Source of the DNA: Maratus speciosus | Lineage: Eukaryota > Arthropoda > Arachnida > Araneae > Salticidae | DNA: 64,000 nt | Direction of reading: 5' to 3' | Assembly: GCA_963932465.1 (NCBI GenBank) | Contig: OZ010799.1 | Coordinates: 163,490,761 to 163,554,760 of the forward strand | In this document: positions 1-11,449 of the stretch, in pieces | Position numbering within the stretch: the stretch's first letter is position 1 | How the letters are laid out: every line of letters begins with the position of its first letter | Notes under the pieces: model-generated | Seen by the model: only the letters and a program-made list of their open reading frames with translations | What the model was told of the DNA's origin: nothing | Database searches by the model: none | Made by a program: the position numbers and the translations under genes

Positions 1-599
1 AATAACCAGCAGGCATATTTTAGTTATTAGAATATAAAGATGAAATGTTGCATTAGGGATATTATTAAACTGGTTTATTGCGTCTATGTTTACTCATTAA
101 TATTTGAACTTTTTAAAAGAATTATTAAATCACGTAATTATAATTTATTAACTATGCAAATCTTGATAAAATGTAAAAACAGAGCAATGCAATCATAAAT
201 TATTCACGGTTATATGTAATCTTTAAGGGAAAATATTCTTAGAATTTTTTTTATGTACAAATAAAGTCGTTCATTTTCTATAAAGCAATGAATTTCGAAT
301 TCTATTCTATCTGTTTACTCAACATAGTTCATATTTTTATAGACGCTATAAGTCCAAAAATATCTTGAAGAAAATATTAAGGCTGCTCGTCATACAGTTT
401 CCGAATTCCCCTCGATAATATTAAGTCTATGTGCATTTGATTCATTCTTATATTTAAAATATCTCCTCAGGAAATTAATATTTTTAACTTCTTTTTACTT
501 TCTTCTATCTTTTCAAGGAAAAAGTGTTAAATTCATGAAAAGTTTCGAATTCCTGTTTTCGACGGATTTACGCGTTTTAGGGGTCAGAGAACCCGTGAA
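1..599. other. AT-rich DNA, nothing recognised
   Basis: No coding frame, inverted repeat or tandem array could be supported here. It leads into the 145-bp tandem array that follows. Confidence 0.5.
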
Positions 600-1325
600 A
601 CATGTTTTTGCAAAATGTCTGTCTGTCTATGTGTGACTCAAATTTTGTGGGCACTCTATCTTAAGAACTAATGACCGGAATTTAATAAAAAATTATATTC
701 AGTTAGTCCCTGATATAAATTGGTACTGATTAGGTTTTGGGTACAAATCGCTCGACAGGTGACGCTGCTATGCAGCATTTTTCACGATTTCCACAATAGC
801 TCAAACTCCAGAACTAATGCACGGATTGTCATCAAACTTCAGATCCGGTTAGTCATGAAAGGAATAGACGTTTTATGCATTTTGGCGCAAATCGCTCATC
901 AGGTGGCGCTGCTATGCTGCATTTTTTGCGATTACCGCAATAGCTCTATCCCAAGAACTATTGCCTTGATTTTCAACAAACTTCAGATTCATGTATACCT
1001 TGATATGAATTACTGCTCTTTATGTTTTAGTGCAAATCGCTCAAAAGGTGACGCTGCCATGCAGCATTTTTCAGAATTTCCACTATTGCTCTATCTCAAT
1101 AACTAATTCGCGAATTATACTCAATCTGCATATTCAGGTATACCTTGATATCAATTAGTGCTGTTTATGTTTTGGTGTAAATCGCTCAATAGGTGGCGCT
1201 GCTATGCTACATTATTCAGATTTTCCGCTAAAGATTTATCTCAAGAACTCATGCACAAATTTTCATCAAACTTCAAATTCAGATATACTTTGATATGAAT
1301 TGGTGCTAAATTGGTGTAATTTCTT
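600..1325 (+). repeat. Tandem array, ~145-bp unit
   Basis: The marker CAAATCGCTC (or TAAATCGCTC) falls at 744, 888, 1033 and 1178, a period of 144-145 bp. Each unit carries the block GGTG(A/G)CGCTGC, then a TCAAGAACTA-like block, then TACCTTGATAT. A partial unit without the marker precedes the first one. The units are clearly diverged, so the array is old. An open frame of about 128 codons across it follows from the period and phase of the repeat and shows no protein-like pattern. The origin of the array is unknown. Confidence 0.85.
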
Positions 1326-1396
1326 GTATTATTTAAATGATATAATTGACGTGATTTATATAGAAAAAAGTTTTGTGATGGCCACAACAGACTAGT

Positions 1397-1606
1397 TTCT
1401 GTGTGCTCATCGTAAAGGATGTCTTTTTTTTTTTTTTAGTTCTCAAAATATTTCTAAAATCTGTGCTTAATTTTATATGAAATGTTAGCATTTTACTCGC
1501 ATTTCGACCACTTTTAACACATAGAATGTTAAACTAAGCATAGATTTTATAAATATTTTAAAACTAAGAAAAAAAGAGACATCCTTTAAGAAGAGCACAC
1601 AGAAAA
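1397..1606. repeat. Foldback (inverted-repeat) element
   Basis: The left arm starts TTTCTGTGTGCTC and continues through GGATGTCTTTTTTT. The right arm ends AGACATCC, then GAGCACACAGAAA. The arms pair imperfectly over about 90 bases around a short loop. No clear target-site duplication was seen. It is probably a MITE or foldback element of unknown superfamily. Confidence 0.7.
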
Positions 1607-1787
1607 GAGAAATAAAAAATATTAATATCCTGAGGAGGTATTCTGAAAATAAAAAGCATCAAACGTCCATAGACTTAACGTTACCGAGAGAAATTCGTAA
1701 ACCAAGTGACGAGCAGCATTAGGAGTACAATTTGATTCTAAGGCTTAGGGTACTTTCAGATTTAATAGATTATTTAAAAAAAACATT

Positions 1788-2065
1788 TTAACCTTTTGAC
1801 TCCACAACAAAAGTTTAATCACCTACCAGCAACTGCACTCCATTTTTACATATTTGTAATAATATATGGAGAACTCCCTAAAATTATCTTTATTTGTTGT
1901 ATCTTCATTTTTATTTACTATATGGGTGTCAGTGAATTTGTAGTTAAACTTAATATGCCACCGTATGGGTGTCACTGGATTTGTGGTTAAACTTAGTATG
2001 TCAACGTATAGGTGTCACTGGATTTGGGGTTAAACTTAGTATGTCAGTGGAGTGCAAAAGGTTGA
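1788..2065. mobile_element. TTAA-bounded MITE with three 43-bp repeats
   Basis: The left end is TTAACCTTTTGACTCCAC and the right end GTGGAGTGCAAAAGGTTGA, an inverted pair with one TTAA decayed to TTGA. Inside, TATGGGTGTCA(C/G)TG recurs at 1920, 1963 and 2006, exactly 43 bp apart. Boundaries are judged by eye. Confidence 0.6.
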
Positions 2066-2339
2066 TGATAAAAAATGATCATTTTAAATTTTATTCTAAG
2101 GCAATTAAAGCGGTTTAACATTTTAAAAGATTCTAAACATCGTGTGTTATTTTATGTTTTAGCATGCAAAATAAAGATATATATACACACATACAAGAAA
2201 AATCTTTTTATTAAATGTAATTAGTGTATGATTTTTATTCTCTTGCTTGGTTTTGGTTGTATTTCATGTGATGTCACGTGCTCCGGCAGAGTACAACCCT
2301 TGATGTATTTCTTGTATACTTCTATACATTCTTTTCTTA

Positions 2340-2890
2340 ATATATGCTTATATGTTCACATCTTACCGTGACATCCAAAAGACATATAGTCGCTATAATG
2401 TTCAAGATAACTCATATCGATTGGATGGTTTGAATTGTCCTGCAGAATTTCAAAAAATAGTCTGTGCATGGCCAAATGTGAACCTTTATACATTCTGTTG
2501 ATGATTTTTTATGGATGTCCGAATGATGCTTGTGGCTCATTGGATTACATTCATTCAGTATTTTCAAAATTTGTTGATTAATTTATTTATTAACAATTTA
2601 TTATGATTGGCGATGAATAAATTTTAAATTTTAATTGTCCGTGTAAAATGTCAACCTATAAGCGTTCAGCGGATGAATTTTTATGAGATTTTTATGAACA
2701 ATTATAGGATGAAGGAAGGTGGAATAAAACTGAGCAAAACGTCTAATGCGCATGTGCGTTCCACAAGAGAATCCACATGCTTTTCTAACTAGAATGTAGT
2801 TTTATATACAATTCTCTATATACTCTGGATAGTTTTCATCAGGAAACTATGAATAAAGAGGAAATGACATATTCTTAAAATAGTTAATCT
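2340..2890 (+). repeat. Dispersed repeat, copy 1 (diverged)
   Basis: This stretch resembles 7848-8430 and, more weakly, 6190-6450. The copies share AGGATGAAGGA, TACTCTGGATAGTTT, a TTTATTTATTATTTATT-like tract and a following ATTGGC block. No coding frame is present. The family and its ends are not known. Confidence 0.4.
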
Positions 2891-2922
2891 TCAACTGTAA
2901 CCGGTTTCGCAGAAGCTCATTA

Positions 2923-3043
2923 CCGTGGAGGCAAACTTCCATCAGTAAATTTGAATAGAAATTTTCTCCTTATTTAAACAGAAATCCTGTCATAAATAAC
3001 ACATAAATACTTAGTCATTTTTACTGATGGAAAATTGCCTCGG
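2923..3043. mobile_element. MITE with CCGTGGAGGCAAAC ends
   Basis: The inverted ends are CCGTGGAGGCAAACTTCC and GGAAAATTGCCTCGG, with CATCAGTAAA repeated inverted near each end. The shared internal core starts at 2940 (CATCAG), with CCTTATTTAAA 28 nt further on. Related copies are at 24350-24473 and, more decayed, 24535-24692. Confidence 0.65.
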
Positions 3044-3600
3044 CGATAGTTAAGCCCTACGTTTCCGCTATATTCGGACTAATGCTCCTCCATTAACCCT
3101 TTATCTATTGCATTATATTCTACTGCAATTTTTTTCATGTAATATTTTTTTTCGGTTACTACAATGAAAATTAAAGAATAAATATAAAAAAAATACTCAA
3201 CCGTGAGAAATTTAAGAGTGAAACCAAAAATACATGTGCTTTTCATGTCCAAAACTTTAATATTTTTCCCCCTCTACTATACAAAGAAATTCCGATTTTT
3301 TTATTCTATCTTTCAGAAAAAAACTATTCTTAACTGGTATGAAATATGCTCTAGCCAATTTTATTGTATTTATTGCACAATTTATGCACTTTATCTATTC
3401 TTAGATATGAAAATTAGCTGTCCAAATGACTAGAGAGAAAATTTTAAACAGACTACAATTCTCAATATTATGAACAACACAATATTTATCTGTTTTTATT
3501 TAAATAACAGATATAGTAGTTTAATAAATTTGTACTAATAAATTAAGATATGTATTTTGTAACTGCATAAGTTTAATTTAACATTTGTCCATGAAAATGA

Positions 3601-5010
3601 AACCTCTGTTACTTTATTTACATTTAGCAGAATAAATAATAAAAATTTTGTCCAACAAAGGGCGCTACTAATCTGTATTGCACAAAGAACTTTCTAGAAC
3701 AGAAGTCAAGTGCCATTTTCACTTTGTCTGCCGTATGTTTAGAGTATTATGAAGTTATGAAGTTCTAAGTTGAGTGTGTTCTCTCTTTGTAACTTCTGTT
3801 ACTCCAGTTTTAGGTTTAAATATTATTTTAAAAATAAAATTTCTCTTTAAATCCCAAAACACTAAGTAAAATAAGTTTATACAAATAACATAGTTATTTT
3901 TTAGAATATTATTATTTAAGAAAAAAAATTGTTTTTGCTTAAATGAAACCTCTGTTACAAGTAACCTTTGTTACAACTTTTTGTAACAGATGTTACATAC
4001 AAATAACAGAGGTTACATTTTTTCCCAGAATATACATTTTTTATGGAACTTATTGTCATTCTTATTACTTGTTTATATTTATTTTTGCAGTAGCATGTAT
4101 TATTTATTTGTTGTATTTTTCAGATCTAAAAATGTCTCTTAAGAAAACAAGTTTTCAAGTTCTTGAATCTACTGCTGAAGAAAATTAAATTAAAGAAATA
4201 ACGCTCGATAAATTAATTAAAGGAACATACATACTAGTAGAATTTGTAACTGAAAAAAAAAGACAAAAATGAAGTATTACTACATAGCCGTTACACAAGA
4301 TGTTTTAGAAGATGGCGAAGTGCAAGTTATGTTTTTGAAAGCTTGTGATGATGCATTACCTATTTTTAAATTACATGACAATGATATTGCATACATACAG
4401 TTCGACCAGATCCAAAAAGTTTGCCCATGCCAACTGTAGTACAGAAAGGGGGCAGATTATTTTACAAGTTTCCCCACCCTGTTGACGTATTTGAAAAATA
4501 ATTGCAGTGTTAAAAATTTGTGGAAATTTCTTTCGGAAATAAAATTAAGTCTGTTTTATTCAGTGTGTCTTTGTTAGTTGCTAAAAAGTCAGATTGGTTA
4601 TATCTTGTAAATTTTTGTAACCTCTGTTACTGGATTTAGCCTCTGCTACTGGATGTCACCTCTGTTACTTGAAGAATTTTTCTATTTCTTTTTAATAATT
4701 GTAAACTGATAATAAACCAAATGTATTTAAAACAAAGAATATGTTATGTACTTTAAATACAATTAAAAAAATATTTTCTTTAATACTAAAATAAGTGGTA
4801 AATATGAACTTCAACTTAGTTTTTTTATTTCTAAACGAGATAAAATTACACATGTAATGATAATTAAATTTTATTATTTATTATTCATCTTTCTAAAACT
4901 ATTATTTTGAACTAAAGGACATTTTTGCTAAAGTAATATATAAAAGTTATATTTTTTCCTGAAATATTTGTATCAAAAATTAAGCAAATTCTGTCCAGTA
5001 ACAGAGGTTA
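3601..5010. repeat. Iterated 14-bp motif GTAAC-N4-GTTAC
   Basis: Copies of GTAACCTCTGTTAC, or its complement GTAACAGAGGTTAC, lie at 3601, 3789, 3947, 3961, 3983, 4004, 4617, 4639, 4657 and 4998, some with one to three mismatches. The motif has dyad form, GTAAC and GTTAC around four bases. The copies flank the broken frame at 4132-4501 on both sides. They may be binding sites for the element's own protein; that is inference. Confidence 0.85.
4132..4501 (+). pseudogene. Broken C-terminal tail of a transposase-like protein
   Basis: The frame opens MSLKKTSFQV after an acceptor-like TTTTTCAG. It is interrupted by TAA at 4186 and by shifts near 4267 and 4430, and ends at 4499-4501. Readable pieces in order are KGTYILVEFVTEKK, KYYYIAV, EVQVMFLK, DIAYIQFDQI and GRLFYKFPHPVDVFEK. 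This pattern (a basic start, Y(Y/F)-(I/V)-(G/A) strand, V-x-F-L strand, final FY-F-DVFE) resembles the C-terminal tail I associate with uncharacterised transposase-like proteins of arthropods. No catalytic domain is present. A similar tail is at 45021-45254 and a weaker one at 15299-15463. The tail type is my recollection and has not been searched. Confidence 0.45.
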
Positions 5011-6189
5011 AATTTTTCACGCTAGATATGACTTTGCAAGGTTATATTTTAATTGTAAAATTGATTTTTTTTTCTGTGCGGATGCTAATTTTGTGCAGCT
5101 TAAATATATATTTAAACAATATTATTGTTATTTAGTAAAACCTAGATAATAAAAACTGACGAAAAAAAAATCTCTAAAAGCACAAAGAAAATTGGTTTTA
5201 CCCTTAATTATTTAAAGGTAATAAATTAAAATTGTAGTTTAAAGTACCGTCAGTACACTATGACTAAAATATCGTAACAGAATACCCAAAAGGTATTTCC
5301 ATTGGCAGCAGAAAATATTTTCTATTTAATAAGCATGTGAAATATAGGCCTTTTTCTTAGTTATAAATAAATCTTATGGCAAATTCCGGTGTCAATCATT
5401 TATTTCAACGCTTTAGAAGTAAAAAGGCTTTGCTCCTGAAAGGGTTAAAACAACTATTTTTTCTTTTAGGTTTCGATCTTGTTAGCAGCCCTTTACTTAT
5501 GCGACGTCAATATTCCAGGGACAAGATGTTCTCTCGCATCTCCACATATGCAATATATGAATTTACATATGCCATTTCTAGATAGCAAAAACGAGCCGGT
5601 GGCACAACTTTTTCAATTTCCTATAAAAACTAACAATGGAACAGAAAAGAAATACCAGGGAAATCGTTACTACACTACATTTTAGTAATTACATTTTAAA
5701 GCAGATAAAACGATGGATAACTACACAGACGAAAAGAAAACAAGAAGTTTTTCTCCAACACCCAGTGTACTGACGGTACTTATAAGTACCACCGAGTATT
5801 TCAAATATTAAATCAAATGCATACACCGTTCACCTAAAATAGCTAGTGAAACTGTATTCTAAGATCATAATGAATACATAAAAATAATCCAACACTTATC
5901 TCATACCCTTTACTGTGTTTGCAGCAATAAAAAGACGAGCGTGAATATATGTACGAAATGTCGGCACAAAACCCATCATCTGTGTCTAAGATAGCCTCCT
6001 TCCTCGCTAAAATAACAAACCTAGAACTACTGCTGCCATGTATCCGGATAAAGTGGAGTTAAAAGAGTGTTTTTTGCCAAGTACCATTAGAATATTAGTA
6101 ATATTCACTATGGGATGAAAATTTAAAGTGAGTGATACTTATAAGTACCGTCAGTAGATAAAGGGTTAATCTGTCCCTGATCCGTAGGA

Positions 6190-6450
6190 AAAAAGCTACA
6201 GCCTCCATCTTCCGACAACATCTTCAGTTACTTCCCTCGGAGCTGGTAGACACTACTTTACACGTCTCTTCATCTTTATTACATAGCTCCATTGTTCTAA
6301 TATGATATGACAAGTACATGATTTGTTCAAGTATTATACGACGCCTGGAAGACGATTGTCGTTTTATTATTTACATCTACACAACATTTTTTTTATTTGT
6401 TTATTACTCATTTATTATTATTTTATTTCAATGGCGGTGCATAATTATTA
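6190..6450 (+). repeat. Dispersed repeat, copy 2 (diverged)
   Basis: This shares an ordered set of short blocks with 8130-8300: TATGACAA, an ATTGTC-type block before GTTTTAT, ACATCTACACAA and a T/A-rich TTTATTATTATTTTATTTCA tract. The similarity is weak and the ends are not defined. Confidence 0.3.
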
Positions 6451-6699
6451 AATTTTAACACCCACTATATGTTACAAAATCGTCTCTGCATGTCAAAATG
6501 TCAAATTTAACCCATTTATGACTGAATTTTTGTTTTCTCAAATTTCTTGGTAAAATCACTTGCAAAAATTGTAAAATGAACTGAAAATTTAGTAAAAAAA
6601 TTACGTAAAATATTTTTGTATTTATTCGATAAAATGTAAACGTTCTAAATATGGGAATATCTATTTGTGGAAAATGCATAATTATATGTTATGTCTAAA

Positions 6700-7186
6700 T
6701 TTACATAAATTAAGCTTTTAAATTATATATTATATACTATAATTAGTATTTTTATGAACTATTAAAAAAAATATATATATATATATATTTTTTTTTACAG
6801 AGGCTAATAACATTATAAGTATTATTAATAATAGATTAAGAATAATTGTACTTGAGGCTAGAAAATAATTTATTTCAAAATCATCTTGAAAAGGACTTTA
6901 CATAAATAACTGCCCTCAAACTCGCTAATAGAAATATATACCTATTTTCACCTAGCGCCCAATATTTTGTAGGTTACAAAAATGCAAAAAAAAAAAAAAA
7001 ATAGGTTCAACGTATAATTTCGCAATTTATAAAAATTCGTGTTTCAAAGAAGTCTACAAGATCAGATTATGACATATTTATTTGTATCCTTCATACAAAA
7101 AATACAAAAAAACTTACTTTTTACATTTCGATATTTTCAAAAATGAAAAATCTATAAACTCCGAAAAAAGGCCTTCATTTAAGCAA
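6700..7186. other. AT-rich DNA, simple repeats only
   Basis: This holds an (AT)n run at about 6770-6790 and a 15-base A run near 6986. Nothing else could be supported. Confidence 0.5.
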
Positions 7187-7405
7187 TTAACCCTTTCAGG
7201 GGCAAGACTTTTCTGCCCCGATTATGTTCAAATAATTAATTCACACCGCAATATACGAACAAATTTATTTGCAAATAATCAAAAGCTTTTTTTCACGCTT
7301 ATTATGAGATCGAACTTGTACTAACAAATTACTGGTGCCACTTGAAATTTTGGGCATTAAAATTAACCGTTTGCAGACTGCAAACGGCGCTCTCCAAGGA
7401 GTTAA
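7187..7405. mobile_element. TTAA MITE (CCCTTTCAGGGGC family), decayed
   Basis: The left end is TTAACCCTTTCAGGGGCAAG. The right end is a decayed inverted copy closing in GGAGTTAA. The length of 219 bp matches the copy at 33647-33865, which shares the internal block TTTGGGCATTAAAATTAA. Confidence 0.7.
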
Positions 7406-7594
7406 ATATCAATCATATGCTGTCATCGACATTTATAGACAATTACTTCATACAATTTTCATGTTGTAAAGAGGAAAAAAATTATAAAAATTTGTTAAAA
7501 TTTGAAACGTCCCATGGGACACTAGGCATAAATGAATTAAACTTTTTGCGGTTTCCTTTTTATGTCGTTTCACGGATAATAATAGGATGAAGGA

Positions 7595-7847
7595 TGGTTG
7601 GTTGGTTGTGTTTATGACGGCCAATTATCAACACGAGGGATAGAGGCGCTAAAGAGGGGGGGGGGGAGTGCCCTCCGTGGGGATTTTTTTAAGGGAACCT
7701 AACCCGTATTCACAGGTGGAAATCCACGGTTCGAAGAAAACAACGAAAACTCCGAACGATTAGGCCGACGGGCGCGATTGGTTTCGAACCCAGCACCTCC
7801 CGTCTACCAGCTTCGACAGCAGAACCTCTCGGCCACTGGTGGGGCCT
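7595..7847 (-). mobile_element. tRNA-derived SINE, copy 1
   Basis: Flanking 13-bp direct repeats ATAGGATGAAGGA lie at 7582-7594 and 7848-7860. Read on the minus strand it starts GGCCCCACCAGTGGCCGAG, with an A-box-like GCCGAGAGGTTCTG and a B-box-like GGTTCGAAACC. The body shares GACCCC-type and AGGGCACTCC blocks with copies at 23933, 36676 and 57640, and the 3' tail is rich in CAACCAACCA. The tRNA-like head makes it a class III-promoter SINE; it is not a functional tRNA gene. Confidence 0.85.
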
Positions 7848-8430
7848 ATAGGATGAAGGAAGTCGGAAGAAAATTCATGAGGTCTCTAATGGGAATGTGC
7901 GTCCTATAAGAGAAACCACGGTGTTTTTAAAGAAAATGTAATCGGATATTTAGAACACTAAATGCAGGGTTCAGACGTTTCAGGTGAAATATCAATATTT
8001 TTTATAGAAAAATAAATCTGGGTTAAAAGTGTGAAATTTCGCCTTCAATTAAGGAGAGATTAAAAAAAAAAAAAAAACACTGGTATCGAAGAATTTAAAA
8101 TTCTTCTACCCTTGCGAGCTCTGTGTATACTCTGGATAGTTTCAGCTAGTTCTAATTAAATATGACAATTAAATGATCTACAGGAATACTATAGATTGTC
8201 CGGAGGACGAATGTGGTTTTATGGGTTACATCTATACAATATATTCTTTAAATTTATTTATTATTTATTTATTAATCTTATATTTCATTGGCCATTAACT
8301 ATTATTAAAGTTTGATAATCACTGTAGATCAGAAAATAGTCTGTAACTAAAAATGTCAAACTTTAGACATTCTGCGGATGACATTTTATGACTTTATGTG
8401 GACAATTATTGGATGAATAAAATTGCTCCA
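7848..8430 (+). repeat. Dispersed repeat, copy 3
   Basis: This matches 2340-2890 in scattered blocks (AGGATGAAGGAAG, TACTCTGGATAGTTT, ATTGGC, GCGGATGA). The SINE at 7595 inserted at its AGGATGAAGGA block. There is no coding frame. Confidence 0.4.
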
Positions 8431-8497
8431 AATGCCCTGGGTACTCATATTTTAAAGTAAATTTCTTCACCTTATCTAATGGCTGAATTATATGCGT

Positions 8498-8690
8498 TTA
8501 ACCCCTTGGGGACGAGCGACTGGTATTCGTGCCGCGTAAAGTGCTCAGAATCGATGATTACTTTCACCAGTAAATTTTTATTGTAAATTTTCCCTTATTT
8601 AAGCAGAGCATTTTCCCGAGTCATGCCGAAAAATTTCTGTTTTCTAAAACAGAAATTTTTCGGCCCTTTATTTCTTTTACAAAGGGGCGT
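8498..8690. mobile_element. TTAA MITE (CCCCTTGGGGACGAG family), partial
   Basis: The left end is TTAACCCCTTGGGGACGAGC, followed by GTGCCGCGTAA as in the complete copy at 60993-61201. The shared core has CACCAG at 8565 and CCTTATTTAAG 28 nt on. The right end is decayed and could not be placed. Confidence 0.65.
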
Positions 8691-9139
8691 CCAGATGCAC
8701 TTGACACCACAAAGTTTTACTCGCCTTGTCAGAGACATTTCAGCTATTAATTAAGGTGAAAAAAACTTTAAAATTTTAGTGATGTGAAGTAAGAAACAGT
8801 TAGGCATATTTCTGTAGTTTAACCCCGTCCGCTACGTGGCGTGCGACCTTGATTGATGTGATCTCGCCTTTAATCTTACTGTTACCTCTCCCATTTAAGA
8901 TAGGACGCTTACTTATATCGCTTTGTTCGGAGGTCCATTTTGTCGTATATCGACGATATGGAGGTGCTATTGTGTATGTGAAAATGTAACATTTATATGA
9001 CTGTTGTTACATTCAATGAAATTGAGTCAATTGAGATAATTCCTCTGTTATTTAATGAAGGTATTTCTCGTTTAAGTTTTAAATACAGTACAAAATACAG
9101 AAGAATCGTGATAACAATTTATGGATAATTAATAATATC
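8691..9139. other. Nothing recognised
   Basis: A stray TTAACCCCGTCCGC at 8819 resembles a MITE end, but no partner was found. No coding frame is supported. Confidence 0.4.
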
Positions 9140-9429
9140 TTAACACATTGACGACGGGAAACGAGAATTCTCGTTTGTATTAAAAAAAACATCATTGACT
9201 AACAGCGTTGCTTCTACCTTACACAAAATACATTTAGGTCATGTTGTCCATATTTTTATTAGAATGTAAGACATTTTATATTAAATTCGTACATTGAAAG
9301 ATATTTACCGATGCATAAACTTAGGAATCCTATGTAGAATACCAATTTACAAAAGACTTTCAAAATGGGGGATCTTCTGCTGTTTAAAAATTCAAATTTG
9401 ATAAAAATTGCCTGTCGGCAATGTGTTAA
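9140..9429. mobile_element. TTAA MITE (CACATTGACGACGGG family), copy 1
   Basis: The ends are TTAACACATTGACGACGGG and CCTGTCGGCAATGTGTTAA, and the length is 290 bp. The block ACGAGAATTCTCGTTT next to the left end is a near-perfect palindrome. A second full copy of the same length is at 42586-42875 and a partial one starts at 44430. Confidence 0.85.
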
Positions 9430-9796
9430 CAGTAAAAACTATATATTATTCATATGTCTATATATATATTTTTGTGTTTTATCGACTTCTATTACGTTTG
9501 CCTATTATTAACCAACCTTCCTTATGAATTTATGAAATTTTAAACTTTTGAAATTAAACGACATAGTTTTTTTTAAATAATAAAACCAGAAAATCTATGT
9601 TGTAAATTTAAACTGAAATTCAACAAAGGTATATGTATCTTGACAAAATTTCTAAATTATGATTTGTACCTTTCAAGAAAGAGCACTTCTCAGAAAGTGC
9701 TGCTCATTATGACTTTTAATTACATGCAACTTTTTATTCGGTAGGTGTTAATAACACTGGTCGACAGAAAAAATGGAAATTTTTCCTCCCTGCAAA

Positions 9797-9986
9797 CAGT
9801 GTTGGCAGGGGCTACTTTATTAAAATTCTGATTTCTTGATTGACACCACTTTTCTGGAACTGCAAAATTCCCCTTGTTTTCGCCCTAATTAATATGTCTT
9901 TAAATAAGGCGAATTTTACTATTTCAGAAAAAGGGGTGCCAATCAAGAAATCCTAATTTTAGAAAAGTAGCCCTGTAGCAACACTG
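9797..9986. mobile_element. hAT-type MITE (CAGTGTTG ends), copy 1
   Basis: The ends are CAGTGTTGGCAGGGGCTACT and AGTAGCCCTGTAGCAACACTG. The flanking octamers CCTGCAAA and CTTGCAGA match at six of eight bases. Related full copies at 16356, 51779 and 60600 have clearer 8-bp duplications. The 8-bp target site and CAGTGTTG ends fit hAT. Confidence 0.75.
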
Positions 9987-9994
9987 CTTGCAGA

Positions 9995-10639
9995 CTAAAT
10001 ATGTAAAGAGTACAGATCTAATATACCTAATTCTAAATATGTTATCCATATTGTTCTAGCACGTATCAATTTTCCGAGAAACATTTTTATAATAATAACA
10101 AATAGTGAATTATTTTCACATTAATTTGTAATGCTGGATAGAATTGAAATCATGAAAAAAGTGTTTTCACTGTGTTAGATATCAAAGTGATAAAATATAG
10201 CACGAAAATCTAGTTTGTTGACAATTGTACCGTGCATTTTTCTTTTTATACCGCCCCCACCCCCCTTTCGTGTCCGAATTTACTATTTACTATGCACTGA
10301 TATATTTTCATTTCATATGCCGTTGTAAACCGGGTAATCATATTTATACATTTATTCCAGATAATTTACGTATTATTATCTTCATTTTATCTTTTACAAA
10401 ATTACCGCTTATGTTTTAGAAAGATATAAAATACCTTAATTTTAAAAGCAAACCATCCTACCATAAGAATAGTGCGTGGTACACTAATTACGTTACCACA
10501 TTTTTGTTTAGCAGAGTGAAATTAATAAGAATCAACTATTAATTTTACAGAGAGGATTTTGATGCCGACCTGTGTAATTTAACAATAAAAAGTATATATT
10601 ACCATGATTTTCATATCTTTAAATATATAGTTTGTGTAT
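9995..10639. other. Nothing recognised
   Basis: AT-rich DNA with a short C-rich run near 10255-10265. No coding or repeat structure could be supported. Confidence 0.5.
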
Positions 10640-10830
10640 TTTTAGGATTTCGTTCATCTGACGAAATCCTATTCGTCTCAGTTTAGTGTCTGTCTGTCCG
10701 TCTGTCACAGAACTCGTTCTCAGAAAATATATAGGTTAGAGACTTGAAATTTTGCATACTTATAGCTAAATACTTCTGATCACACGCCAGCTCATGAAAG
10801 TTCGAAAAAGTCACAATATTTTAATTAAGT
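10640..10830 (+). repeat. Palindrome followed by TCTG/TCCG-rich repeat sequence
   Basis: AGGATTTCGT at 10644-10653 pairs exactly with ACGAAATCCT at 10661-10670 across a 7-base loop. It is followed by GTCTGTCTGTCCGTCTGTC, a tract style also seen in the dispersed family at 18233, 26961 and 28681. It is probably the end of a dispersed repeat; the family was not identified. Confidence 0.5.
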
Positions 10831-11031
10831 CAATTAATATAATGACATCCGACCATTTCTGCGATTTAGATTATTAAAGAGAACCTAAATTTCAGACTTT
10901 TTCCATGGGCTAGATGACTCCGTGATAAAGCCTTTGACTGAAATTCGAAAGGTTTCTAGTTCGAAGTTTCCGGCGCAGTTTGAAATTCTTTCCCCAGAAT
11001 AGATTTTATTAGCTAATAGACTTAATTTTAC

Positions 11032-11035
<4 letters not shown>

Positions 11036-11065
<30 letters not shown>

Positions 11066-11440
11066 ATCTTAAGGCCAAAGAATGTTAAAAAATATTTTAA
11101 CAATCATTTTTTTAATTCAAAAATGATTCGATTGAAAAATCGAGAATTTTTTTATTTTGTTTAAACTTCGGTAATTTTTTGAATTTGCGGAATTTTAAAT
11201 TTCTTTAAAAAATTGTTTTGTTCTTAGGAAATTGGAAAATTAAAATTTTGCTTGAATATCGGCTAAGTTTTTGAGAAATTTCTGTATTTTAAATTTCGTT
11301 CAAACAGCTTTTTTTTTTGTTTTACGAATTTTAAATTTTATTTAAATCTCTGCTAATTTTTTTAAAGTTCGGAATTTCGAATTTTATTTAAATAATTTGA
11401 TTTGAGTATTTCTACTCTGATTTAAAAAAAAAAAAAAAAA
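11036..11440. repeat. Poly-T run and three degenerate ~90-bp repeats
   Basis: A 26-base T run at 11036-11061 precedes a T-rich stretch. There the block CTAATTTTTTTAA or GGTAATTTTTTGAA, followed by GGAATTTTAAATTT, recurs near 11168, 11258 and 11346. A poly-A run follows near 11426. Confidence 0.5.
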
Positions 11441-11449
11441 AAACATCCA

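Larger units (their letters stand above)
3212..5207 (+). mobile_element. Nested ~2-kb TTAA-bounded element with iterated motifs
   Basis: The body runs from 3216 (GAGTGAAACCAAAAATAC) to 5203 (ATTGGTTTTACCC) with TTAA on both sides. The termini pair as an imperfect inverted repeat. The paralogue at 30438-31579 reads straight through at this point with a single TTAA, which is a direct empty-site comparison. Inside are about ten copies of a 14-bp motif and a broken coding fragment at 4132-4501. The TTAA duplication suggests a piggyBac-like mechanism, but the coding fragment does not look like piggyBac, so the class is open. Confidence 0.8.
3093..6169. mobile_element. TTAA-bounded non-coding element, split by insertion
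   Basis: The ends are TTAACCCTTTATCTATTGC and GTCAGTAGATAAAGGGTTAA. A paralogue with the same ends lies uninterrupted at 30438-31579 (1142 bp), so this copy is about 1.08 kb of element plus a nested 2-kb insert at 3212-5207. The interior carries the pairing blocks AAAGTACCGTCAGTACA and GTGTACTGACGGTACTT. TTAA target sites are typical of the piggyBac superfamily. No transposase frame is present, so it is non-autonomous. Confidence 0.85.

Noticed and set aside
720..1106. 128-codon open frame
   Set aside because: It runs through the 145-bp tandem array, and its repeated peptide (AxIAxQVALLCCIFxD-like) only reflects the repeat. No protein family pattern.
10885..11103. 72-codon minus-strand frame with a Lys run
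   Set aside because: The Lys run comes from the poly-T tract at 11036; the rest shows no protein pattern.
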